Positions 29,265 to 36,209 of a stretch of 64,000 nt of DNA are shown here, piece after piece. The translations under genes were made by a program, and so were the position numbers. Source of the stretch: Syntrophobacterales bacterium. GTDB lineage: Bacteria > Desulfobacterota > Syntrophobacteria > Syntrophobacterales > Thermodesulforhabdaceae. Under the pieces are notes generated by a model, which made no database searches, was not told the DNA's origin, and saw nothing but the letters and a program-made list of their open reading frames with translations. The stretch is from NCBI GenBank assembly GCA_026417655.1, contig JAOACS010000001.1, forward strand, positions 21,291 through 85,290, in the 5' to 3' direction. Position 1 is the stretch's first letter. Each line of letters starts with the position of its first letter.

Positions 29265-30620
29265 ATGAAAGATCCTGAGACTATTGTTAGAGAGCTCATT
29301 GAGGAATGCGGGGACTGTGATGTTTGCAGGAATTTGATGGAAGGGGTCTGCTTTTTCTTTCCTGAACTTTACAGACTGTGGGATGAGAAGAGAGAAAGGG
29401 GAGTTGAGACTAAGCCCTCGGAACTTAGAAATCTTATTGAAAATTGCCATTTCTGTGCCCTGTGTCCCTGTGAGCCGATAAGGATGAAGATTATAGAAGC
29501 AAAAACCGCTTACGCAGAAAGGGATGGGCTTTCGTGGGCAGTGAAACTAGTGGAAAATGTGGAGCTTCTTTGGGGAATCTTTGGAAGGTTTCTGAAGCCC
29601 CCCTTTACTACAGCACCATGGCTTAAGAATGTTTTGAGGATACATAAGGCAAGAAAGATCCCTTCATTTAAAAGGGAGTCTTTCGATATTTGGGCAGAAA
29701 AACGGGGACTTAGGGAACCACCAAAGGGAGGAAAGGACCTTAAAGTAGCCTATTTCGTTGGATGCACGGGAAGGTTTATATTCCCTGAGGTTCCAAAGTC
29801 TTTTGCTGAACTTATGAAGAAGCTAGGTGTCTGGGTCTATGTTTTTGAACAGAAATGTTGTGGCATGCCAGCCTTTTTAGAAGGTGATAGAAGGCTTACG
29901 ACTTCGTTACTCAGTTATCAAGTGAATCGCTGGTTTAATCTAGTAAATGAAGGGTATGAGATTGTCTGCTCCTGTCCAACCTGCAGTTTTATGATGCGTA
30001 AGGTTATAACGGTAGGAGGTATTTACGATGAAAAAAGCCGAAAAAACTTTGGAACTGAAGAGGTTGTAAATTCTTTGAAAAGCAAAACTCCAGCTTCTTA
30101 TGATAAGTGGTCTATTTTGAATGAAAAACTATATGGACCTTCGGTTTCTGATAAAGAGTACTTTTCCTTCCTAGACCCCATAACTTGCACTATCCTTGCG
30201 TCTCACACCTTTGATGCAGGCGAGTACATACTGAGGATTTTTGAAAGTGGACATGGTGATTTTCGCAAAAGGGGTGAGGGTAATGAATATGAGGGATATG
30301 TTTATTTTCCTTCCTGTCATCAGAGGGAACAAAAAGGTGAGTTAAGTTATCTGAGACTTTTTGAAATACTTGACCTAAGAGATATCGCTGTTTTTCGAAA
30401 TAATTTTTCCTGTTGCGGGTTGGGAGGCATAAGGGGCTTTTTCTCAACTTATCATGATAAGTCAATGCAACTTGGGAGGAAACTTATTGATCTTATAGGG
30501 AAGCTTAAACCGAGGGGTATTATTACCGAATGTTTAAGTTGTAGGATCCAGTTTGAACAGATATCCTCTTATCCCGTAGTTCATCCTTTAGAGGTTTTAA
30601 ACCGTCTGATATTAGGATAA
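29265..30620 (+). CDS. CCG-domain Fe-S protein (HdrB/HdrD/GlpC-like)
   Basis: A 451-residue cytoplasmic protein. The N-terminus has two Cys groups, C15-x2-C18-x2-C21 with C29, and CHFCALCPC, resembling [4Fe-4S] sites. Two CCG domains follow: YFVGCTGRF with QKCCGMPAF and CSCPTC, then YFPSCHQ with FSCCGLGGIRGFF and CLSC. Such domains bind the noncubane cluster of heterodisulfide reductase subunit B and occur in many anaerobic redox proteins. AAGGTGG precedes the ATG, which is 10 nt after the OPT stop. Partner and electron donor are unknown. A tRNA-Val gene follows. Confidence 0.82.
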   Translation: MKDPETIVRELIEECGDCDVCRNLMEGVCFFFPELYRLWDEKRERGVETKPSELRNLIENCHFCALCPCEPIRMKIIEAKTAYAERDGLSWAVKLVENVELLWGIFGRFLKPPFTTAPWLKNVLRIHKARKIPSFKRESFDIWAEKRGLREPPKGGKDLKVAYFVGCTGRFIFPEVPKSFAELMKKLGVWVYVFEQKCCGMPAFLEGDRRLTTSLLSYQVNRWFNLVNEGYEIVCSCPTCSFMMRKVITVGGIYDEKSRKNFGTEEVVNSLKSKTPASYDKWSILNEKLYGPSVSDKEYFSFLDPITCTILASHTFDAGEYILRIFESGHGDFRKRGEGNEYEGYVYFPSCHQREQKGELSYLRLFEILDLRDIAVFRNNFSCCGLGGIRGFFSTYHDKSMQLGRKLIDLIGKLKPRGIITECLSCRIQFEQISSYPVVHPLEVLNRLILG

Positions 30621-30679
30621 GTGATTTCTATGTTGCATCAAAAAAGATATTAAGGTATAAAAAAGAGGATTTTTAATGT

Positions 30680-30755
30680 GGGCGGGTAACTCAGCGGTGA
30701 GAGTGCCATCCTCACACGGTGGAAGTCGCGAGTTCGAATCTCGCCTCGCCCACCA
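30680..30755 (+). tRNA. tRNA-Val (CAC)
   Basis: A full cloverleaf: acceptor GGGCGGG/CTCGCCC (one G-U pair), D-arm CTCAGCGGTGAGAG, anticodon stem CCATC/GGTGG with loop CTCACAC (anticodon CAC), T-arm GCGAG TTCGAAT CTCGC, encoded CCA. Its last base directly abuts the stop codon of the convergent PilZ gene. Confidence 0.95.
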
Positions 30756-31145
30756 TTAGGGTTTTTTCTCAGCGATTTTATTTTGTAAATACCGAATAAT
30801 CTCTTCTCTTGCCTTCTCTTCACTTCCAAGGTTATGGGCTACTATCTCTTTCAAAACATAAAACGTATCTATATCCATACTTTCAAAATCGATCCCCATT
30901 CCTTCTGGCGTAGTTCTTACTACTTTGCCTTTTACTGAAATAGAAATGGATGGCTCAGAGCCAGGCAGTTGAAGGGAGATTTCTACCTTTTGTCCGACCG
31001 GAAGTTTCTCGTTAGATACGATGAAAGCACCCTTCAGGCTAAGATCCTTAACCTCACCGGAGATTGATATAGAGACCTTCGTGCTTATCTCGGCTTTCGC
31101 GTGAAAAATAACCCTCGTAAACCTTCGCTGCTCTCTTTCCACCAT
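30756..31145 (-). CDS. PilZ-domain c-di-GMP receptor protein
   Basis: A 129-residue single PilZ domain. The c-di-GMP-binding residues are present: the RRFTRV segment (RxxxR type) at the N-terminus and DLSLKGAFI (D/NxSxxG) about 30 residues later; the GMGIDFE strand near residue 90 completes the barrel. It probably senses c-di-GMP and acts on motility or surface traits. A longer frame beginning with TTG at 31166 exists, but the ATG at 31145 has AGGAG 7 nt upstream. Confidence 0.85.
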   Translation of the reverse strand: MVEREQRRFTRVIFHAKAEISTKVSISISGEVKDLSLKGAFIVSNEKLPVGQKVEISLQLPGSEPSISISVKGKVVRTTPEGMGIDFESMDIDTFYVLKEIVAHNLGSEEKAREEIIRYLQNKIAEKKP

Positions 31146-31177
31146 TGAAAATCTCCTATTTACCAACTACAATACTA

Positions 31178-31191
31178 ACTTAAGCTTAAGT
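31178..31191. promoter_or_regulatory. 14-bp perfect palindrome between divergent genes
   Basis: ACTTAAGCTTAAGT is its own reverse complement and lies in the 75-nt gap between the PilZ gene (minus) and the gene at 31221 (plus). It could be an operator for either; the protein that would bind it is unknown. Confidence 0.35.
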
Positions 31192-31220
31192 CCTAATACC
31201 AGATAGAGAGGTTAATATCA

Positions 31221-31640
31221 ATGGAAAAGGTAAAGATTTCTTGGAACGTAGAGATAAAGGGAGGGGTTAGTTTAAGGCTAACTACCCATGACAGCAAAGA
31301 GTTCATTATTGGTCCCTTTGAGAAAATAGAGGATCTTGAAGGGGAAATTGATGAACTTTGCAAGGGACTTCGTGGGGCCCTTGAAAGGGTCCGGGATGAA
31401 TGGTTTTTGCTTACCCATAGAGAACAACTGGACGAAGATAATATCAGTGATCCCCAGCTTTTTTGGGATATGTTGAAAGAGAAGTCCCGAGAAGAGATGG
31501 TAAGGTTATTCAATGCTCAAGGTGTAACTCTAAGGAAATTAGTTGCCCAGTATGTTTTCGAAAATGTAAGCATTTTTACAGGCCCTGGAGCGACCTTTGC
31601 TGAACTCTACAATCAGGAAACCTCTCTTCTCGAACCCTAA
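31221..31640 (+). CDS. Hypothetical protein
   Basis: A 139-residue soluble protein not recognised. It begins with a short beta-rich part (VKISWNVEIKGGVSLRLTTH) and continues as charged helices (DLEGEIDELCKGLRGALERV). GAGAGG lies 9 nt before the ATG. The next gene starts 25 nt after its stop, so the two are likely cotranscribed. Confidence 0.6.
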   Translation: MEKVKISWNVEIKGGVSLRLTTHDSKEFIIGPFEKIEDLEGEIDELCKGLRGALERVRDEWFLLTHREQLDEDNISDPQLFWDMLKEKSREEMVRLFNAQGVTLRKLVAQYVFENVSIFTGPGATFAELYNQETSLLEP

Positions 31641-31665
31641 TTTTTCTAACCGGAGGGCTTTTTTT

Positions 31666-32016
31666 ATGGCTAAAGTAGGAGATGTGGTTCTTATTTACGT
31701 AGAAAACCAACCAGCCTTTTTCGCAAGAATTGAGTCCATTAAACCAGATGTTAAACCTGAGTGGTTCCAGGTTAAAATGATCGTCCTTCAGATCCCCATG
31801 ATGGTTGTAACCTGGATACTCCGGGAGGCTTACATAAACGGGACAGAGTTTACTATGGGAGGCCGTCCTATGAGAATTACGCCTGTTGTAGCTCCTGTTG
31901 AGTTTGAAGATGAATTGGAACCTGGCGAATCAGAGAAGGAGGATCTAAAAAAGGGAAGTGATAAGGTTTTTTCGGAAAAGGTTATTTCTCTTTCTGATAA
32001 AAAAAGGAAGAAATAG
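31666..32016 (+). CDS. Conserved-looking small protein of unknown function
   Basis: A 116-residue protein. The first 80 residues form a compact beta-rich domain (VGDVVLIYVENQPAFFARIE, then WILREAYINGTEFTMGG), and the rest is a charged tail. It resembles small uncharacterised proteins I associate with Desulfobacterota, but I cannot name a family. The open frame extends upstream into the preceding gene; the ATG at 31666 has GGAGG 9 nt before it and is preferred. Confidence 0.65.
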   Translation: MAKVGDVVLIYVENQPAFFARIESIKPDVKPEWFQVKMIVLQIPMMVVTWILREAYINGTEFTMGGRPMRITPVVAPVEFEDELEPGESEKEDLKKGSDKVFSEKVISLSDKKRKK

Positions 32017-32066
32017 TTTCCTAGTTAGATTTTTTGGAGAAGACATTCTTCTTTTTTCTCAAGATT

Positions 32067-32143
<77 letters not shown>

Positions 32144-32223
32144 ACAGGGCACTTGCTTTTTACATGAATATAGCCTAAGAATCAAGCCAAAAGACGACTT
32201 GAAATGGAAAGGAGATAGGTTTT

Positions 32224-33807
32224 ATGGTGACTCTTCTCGATTATGGGGCTGGAAATGTAAGAAGCGTTGTAAATGCCCTAACCACCTTGGGAGAGAAGGT
32301 TAAGTTTGTGAAAAGACCTGAGGACATAATCGATGCGGAAAAACTCGTTTTTCCTGGGGTAGGTTCCTTTGGCGAGATGATGAAGGTGCTAAAGAAAAAA
32401 GGTTTTGATGAGGCTTTGAGAGTCTATATCTTCTCTGGACGACCCTTTTTCGGTATTTGTCTTGGTCTTCAGGCTCTTTTTGAAGAAAGCGAAGAGTCTC
32501 CGGGTGTATCTGGGCTTGGGATATTTAAGGGGGTTGTTAGAAGGCTTAGAACCTCCCTTTCTGTTCCCCATATAGGGTGGAATGGTATCAAGGCTAGAAA
32601 ACCATCCTCCATATTCTCAGACATGAGAGGCACAGAAAAGTTTTATTTTGTTCATTCCTATTGTGTTGATCCAGAGGATACCAGTATTGTGCTCACTACT
32701 ACGGACTATGGAGAGGAAGATTTTGTGAGCGCTGTAGAATGGGGGAATCTGGTTGCTACCCAATTTCATCCAGAAAAGAGTGGTCAGGTTGGACTTAGGA
32801 TGTTAAGAAACTTTCTAGATGGCAAACAATTATCACCTCGTCTGCCTTCCTCTATACCTGAAAAGACTAAGCTTGCTAAACGTATTATAGCCTGTCTCGA
32901 TGTTCGTGCTAGTGATAGGGGAGAGTTGGTAGTTACGAAGGGGAATCAGTATGATGTGCGAGATCGGGAAAGTAGAGAAGTCCGAAACCTTGGCCATCCT
33001 GTGGAGCTTGCTCACCGTTATTACGAAGAGGGTGCCGATGAGATTACCTTTCTGAATATTACCGGTTTTCGAGATTTTCCTCTCCTTGATATGCCTATGT
33101 TGGAAGTTTTACGGAAGACCTCCGAACGGGTCTTTGTCCCCTTAACGATAGGAGGTGGAATTCGTGATTACGTTGATCGGCAGGGCCAGGAGTATTCGGC
33201 CCTTGATGTGGCCTCGGAATATTTCCGTTCCGGAGCCGATAAGGTCTCCATAGGAAGCGATGCGGTATTAATAGTGGAAGAAGTGCTTAGTCGAGGTCCT
33301 TCGGGAAAGAGTTCTATTGAGCAGATATCCCGGGTTTACGGAAATCAGGCGGTTGTTATCTCCATCGATCCACGTCGAGTATATGTATCTAAACCGACGT
33401 GGGGATCACATGTAGTGATTCCCACGAAGATTCCGGGGCCGAAGGGAGAACGTTATTGTTGGTATCAGTGCACAATAAAGGGTGGCCGAGAGGGAAGGGA
33501 TGTAGATGCGGTAACTCTTGCAAAGGTTTGTGAATCTCTTGGAGCGGGAGAGATCCTTCTAAACTCTATCGATAGGGACGGAACGAATAGGGGTTTCGAT
33601 ACGGAATTAGTGAAAGTAATATCTGATGCCGTATCTATCCCTGTTATCGCATCCAGTGGAGCTGGATGTGCAAGACATTTTCTAGAAGTCTTTCTTGAAA
33701 CCGATGTGGAAGCAGCCCTTGCGGCAGGTATCTTCCATAGAAGAGAAGTGACTATTCCAGAGGTTAAGGCCTTTCTAAAGGGGCACCTTGAGGTAAGGGA
33801 ACTATGA
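32224..33807 (+). CDS. hisHF: Fused imidazole glycerol phosphate synthase HisH-HisF (eukaryotic HIS7 type)
   Basis: A single 527-residue chain performs both half-reactions of IGP synthase in histidine biosynthesis. Residues 1-200 are the HisH glutaminase: LLDYGAGNVRSVVNAL, nucleophile in GICLGLQALFEES, and the His/Glu pair in QFHPEKSG. A linker of about 15 residues leads to the HisF barrel (from about 217): IACLDVRASDRGELVVTKGN, FLNITGFRDFPL, PLTIGGGIRDYV, VVISIDPRRVYV, ERYCWYQCTIKGGREGRD, EILLNSIDRDGTNRGFD, IPVIASSGAG. The two catalytic Asp are in CLDV and SIDP. The long insertions in the HisF part (DVRDRESREVRNLG, PKGERYCWYQ) match yeast HIS7 and not ordinary bacterial HisF. AAAGGAGA lies 8-13 nt before the ATG. 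The stop overlaps the next gene by 4 nt. No other his gene is nearby. Confidence 0.95.
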   Translation: MVTLLDYGAGNVRSVVNALTTLGEKVKFVKRPEDIIDAEKLVFPGVGSFGEMMKVLKKKGFDEALRVYIFSGRPFFGICLGLQALFEESEESPGVSGLGIFKGVVRRLRTSLSVPHIGWNGIKARKPSSIFSDMRGTEKFYFVHSYCVDPEDTSIVLTTTDYGEEDFVSAVEWGNLVATQFHPEKSGQVGLRMLRNFLDGKQLSPRLPSSIPEKTKLAKRIIACLDVRASDRGELVVTKGNQYDVRDRESREVRNLGHPVELAHRYYEEGADEITFLNITGFRDFPLLDMPMLEVLRKTSERVFVPLTIGGGIRDYVDRQGQEYSALDVASEYFRSGADKVSIGSDAVLIVEEVLSRGPSGKSSIEQISRVYGNQAVVISIDPRRVYVSKPTWGSHVVIPTKIPGPKGERYCWYQCTIKGGREGRDVDAVTLAKVCESLGAGEILLNSIDRDGTNRGFDTELVKVISDAVSIPVIASSGAGCARHFLEVFLETDVEAALAAGIFHRREVTIPEVKAFLKGHLEVREL

Positions 33808-34802
33808 GGTCTTATATAATCCGACGTCTATTACAGGTTATCCCTACCTTTATTGGCATCACCTTTATAACATTTCTTATTATCCAGCTTGCCCCTGGAA
33901 ATCCTATTCTCATGAAACTACAGATGAGGGGAGAGGGTCAACTTGCCGATACAGCTACGACAAAAAAGATTATAGAAGAGACCAAGAGACTCTATGGACT
34001 CGATAAACCCATTATTGTTCAATACCTTCTTTGGGTAAAACGGGTTTTGACCTTCGACTTTGGGTATTCCTATAAGGATCATCGGAAAGTGTGGGACAAG
34101 ATTAAAGAGCGTCTTCCTGTTACTCTACAGCTAAATATTCTTTCGATACTTCTTGTCTACATAATAGCTATACCTGCTGGTGTATATTCGGCCGTAAGGG
34201 CTGGCAGTTTCTGGGATAGGGTTTTTACTATTGGATTTTTCATCTTGTATTCACTTCCCAGTTTCTGGGTTGCAGTGATGTTAATTATGCTATTTGGAGG
34301 GGGAGAATTCTGGGATCTCTTTCCCGTTTACGGTATTTCGTCGCTTGGGGCTGATAGGTATCCATTCTTTAAGTGGCTTCTTGATCGAATATGGCATCTC
34401 ATCCTTCCTGTGTTTTGTCTAAGCTATGGTGGCTGGGCCTATCTTTCAAGACTTATGAAGTCGGAACTTCTCGAGGTCATCCGTGAAGATTATATCCGCA
34501 CGGCAAAGGCGAAGGGATTGGAGGAACGGGTCGTTATCATGAAACATGCCTTAAGGAATGCACTCCTTCCCCTTATTACACTCCTTGCTTACCTTCTTCC
34601 GGCTCTTTTTGGCGGAAGTGTTATCATAGAAAGTATTTTTTCTATCCCTGGTATGGGGCAATTGGGTTTTGAAGCTGTTCTTTCTCGGGATTACCCTGTT
34701 ATTATGGCTCTTACCACTATTTCGGCAATTCTTACCCTTGCAGGGCTTATTATTTCCGATATGCTTTATGCTCTTTTTGATCCGCGTATTAAACTCCGCT
34801 AG
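33804..34802 (+). CDS. Dipeptide/oligopeptide ABC transporter permease (DppB/OppB-like)
   Basis: A 332-residue inner-membrane permease with six membrane helices. It begins MRSYIIRRLLQVIPTFIGIT and has the EAA loop DYIRTAKAKGLEERVVIMKH ALRNALLP near residue 230, and the usual end SDMLYALFDPRIKLR. It pairs with the next gene. Its ATG overlaps the hisHF stop by 4 nt. No binding protein or ATPase gene is next to it, so those must be elsewhere. Confidence 0.9.
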   Translation: MRSYIIRRLLQVIPTFIGITFITFLIIQLAPGNPILMKLQMRGEGQLADTATTKKIIEETKRLYGLDKPIIVQYLLWVKRVLTFDFGYSYKDHRKVWDKIKERLPVTLQLNILSILLVYIIAIPAGVYSAVRAGSFWDRVFTIGFFILYSLPSFWVAVMLIMLFGGGEFWDLFPVYGISSLGADRYPFFKWLLDRIWHLILPVFCLSYGGWAYLSRLMKSELLEVIREDYIRTAKAKGLEERVVIMKHALRNALLPLITLLAYLLPALFGGSVIIESIFSIPGMGQLGFEAVLSRDYPVIMALTTISAILTLAGLIISDMLYALFDPRIKLR

Positions 34803-34819
34803 GTTAGAAAGATGTGGCC

Positions 34820-35869
34820 ATGAAAGTGGGAAGACGTTCATATTGGGGGATGGTATGGTCTAGATTTCGCCGTAACCCTATGGCTATGGTTGGCCTATTT
34901 ATCACCTGTTTTTTTTGGGCTGTGGCTATCTTTGCTCCTCTTCTTGCCAATGACCGTCCCATTATAGCCCATGTAAACGGTTCCTTTATGTTTCCTTTAT
35001 TTTACAGTAAGGGTGAAACGATAAAAAGTGATTCTTCGATCTCATTAGATAGGTGGAAAAGCTTTCGACAATATAAGGCCATCTCGCCTTTTCAGAGGCT
35101 TAATGAGAAAGAGCTTTCCGGTTGGATTATCTGGCCAATCGTTCCATATTCTCCTACGGAACATGATCTTATGGAAATTCTTTCCCCGCCTAGCAGTAAA
35201 CATTGGTTTGGAACGGACGATAGAGGTCGAGATGTTCTTAGTCGCATGATTTACGGGTCCAGAGTTTCTCTTTCGGTGGGTGTCGTGGCTGTAGGAATTG
35301 CTACAGTAGTTGGCATAATACTAGGAGGGATTGGGGGATACTTTGGAGGATGGGTTGACGCTTTAGTAAATCGCATAATAGAAATACTACTTACTATTCC
35401 GACCTTTTTTCTAATTATCGCTATAATAGCGTTTCTTCCACCAAGCATCTATAATATAATGGTAGTAATTGGTCTTACGGGTTGGACAGGGATAGCTCGC
35501 TTCGTCAGAGCTGAATTTCTTAAACTAAAGGCTATGGATTTTGTTATGGCCCTAAAGGCTCTTGGAGCAAGCCCTGTAAGAATTATTTTTTTGCATATGC
35601 TACCAAACGCCATGGCTCCGGTCCTTGTTGCAATTGTCTTTGGAGTGGCAGGGGCGATTCTTACGGAATCGGGGCTCAGTTTTCTCGGTTTCGGCGTGCC
35701 ACCACCAACACCGAGTTGGGGAGATATTCTTAGCCAGAGTCGCGATTACGTAGAGTTCGCATGGTGGCTTACAGTTTTCCCTGGATCGGCAATATTTCTT
35801 ACAATAACTGCTTACAATGTAGTCGGTGAAGGACTTCGAGATGCTATGGATCCGAAGCTTTATAGATAG
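34820..35869 (+). CDS. Dipeptide/oligopeptide ABC transporter permease (DppC/OppC-like)
   Basis: A 349-residue permease with the N-terminal cytoplasmic arm FRRNPMAMVGLFIT, a long periplasmic loop of about 85 residues after the first helix, the HWFGTDDRGRDVLSRMIYGS block, and the EAA loop MALKALGASPVRIIFLHMLP. The end VGEGLRDAMDPKLYR is typical. An in-frame GTG at 34814 is an alternative start; neither has a strong ribosome site, suggesting coupling to the upstream permease. Confidence 0.9.
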   Translation: MKVGRRSYWGMVWSRFRRNPMAMVGLFITCFFWAVAIFAPLLANDRPIIAHVNGSFMFPLFYSKGETIKSDSSISLDRWKSFRQYKAISPFQRLNEKELSGWIIWPIVPYSPTEHDLMEILSPPSSKHWFGTDDRGRDVLSRMIYGSRVSLSVGVVAVGIATVVGIILGGIGGYFGGWVDALVNRIIEILLTIPTFFLIIAIIAFLPPSIYNIMVVIGLTGWTGIARFVRAEFLKLKAMDFVMALKALGASPVRIIFLHMLPNAMAPVLVAIVFGVAGAILTESGLSFLGFGVPPPTPSWGDILSQSRDYVEFAWWLTVFPGSAIFLTITAYNVVGEGLRDAMDPKLYR

Positions 35870-35880
35870 AGTTTTATGAC

Positions 35881-35909
35881 TTGACCATTACTTTTCTTTT
35901 TTCTATAAG
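35881..35909 (+). promoter_or_regulatory. Promoter of the Phe-leader / Liv-2 / paaK operon
   Basis: TTGACC (-35) and TATAAG (-10) with an ideal 17-nt spacer, starting 11 nt after the dppC-like stop codon. Transcription is expected near 35916, giving a leader of about 295 nt before the binding-protein gene. Confidence 0.75.
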
Positions 35910-35965
35910 GAGATCGTAAAAGTTATCTTTAGGGGTATGTATTAGGGTTTATAGGAGAGAGATCT

Positions 35966-36055
35966 ATGACAGGGTTAAAAAGGTCCTTTCGTGGCTTCTT
36001 CTTTTGCTTTTTTAGAAAGGGGGAGCCTGCGATGGGACAAAAACTATATCCGTAA
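35966..36055 (+). CDS. Phe-rich leader peptide of a transcription attenuator
   Basis: A 29-codon reading frame with GGAG 8 nt before its ATG and a TAA stop at 36053. Six codons are Phe (codon 8, codons 11-13 and 15-16; residues 8-16 read FRGFFFCFF), recalling the PheL leader of E. coli pheA. It has no similarity to a functional protein and is followed by two terminators and then the transporter operon. The Phe codons 11-13 form the 5' arm of a hairpin (35993-36005 with 36015-36027), so a ribosome waiting for Phe-tRNA would block that hairpin. The count, placement and downstream structures support a leader role; translation itself is not proven. Confidence 0.8.
   Translation: MTGLKRSFRGFFFCFFRKGEPAMGQKLYP
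35993..36033 (+). promoter_or_regulatory. Protector hairpin (segments 1:2) of the Phe attenuator
   Basis: Segment 1 (35993-36005, the Gly-Phe-Phe-Phe codons) pairs with 36015-36027 in 13 consecutive pairs, four of them G-U, with a 9-nt loop. Segment 2 continues to 36033, and its last part CCTGCGAT (36026-36033) is the exact complement of ATCGCAGG at 36084-36091, the 5' flank and arm of the first terminator. The two pairings share 36025-36027 and so compete. Confidence 0.7.
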
Positions 36056-36085
36056 CCTTTAAAATTAGAAAAAGATAAAAGAGAT

Positions 36086-36127
36086 CGCAGGTGATCCCCC
36101 AAGCAGGTGGATCGCCTGCGGTTTTTT
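36086..36127 (+). terminator. First attenuator terminator T1 (segments 3:4)
   Basis: 36086-36097 pairs with 36109-36120 in 12 bp (one G-U), and the stem continues with two more pairs after a mismatch. Six T follow (36122-36127). The 5' arm can instead pair with leader segment 36025-36033 (9 bp, one G-U), which would prevent the terminator. Confidence 0.85.
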
Positions 36128-36148
36128 GTTTGTTGAAAGCCGTGGGCG
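36113..36148 (+). promoter_or_regulatory. Second antiterminator hairpin (segments 4:5)
   Basis: The 3' arm and U-tract of T1 (36113-36126) can pair with 36135-36148, the 5' arm and loop edge of T2, in 14 consecutive pairs (ten Watson-Crick, four G-U) around an 8-nt loop. It is mutually exclusive with both T1 and T2, so it can form only when the T1 3' arm has been freed. Confidence 0.7.
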
Positions 36149-36172
36149 TAGAAGCTCACGGCTTTCTTTTTT
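36135..36172 (+). terminator. Second attenuator terminator T2 (segments 5:6)
   Basis: GAAAGCCGTG (36135-36144) and CACGGCTTTC (36157-36166) form a perfect 10-bp stem with a 12-nt loop, followed by TTTTTT (36167-36172). It lies 38 nt upstream of the substrate-binding-protein ATG, so reading into the operon needs both terminators to be open. Confidence 0.85.
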
Positions 36173-36209
36173 GGAAGGGACATAATATAACCGAGTTAGG
36201 AGGCAAGCC

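Noticed and set aside
32144..32223. Possible His-leader attenuator before hisHF
   Set aside because: The 80-nt gap has no reading frame with a run of His codons and no U-tailed hairpin.
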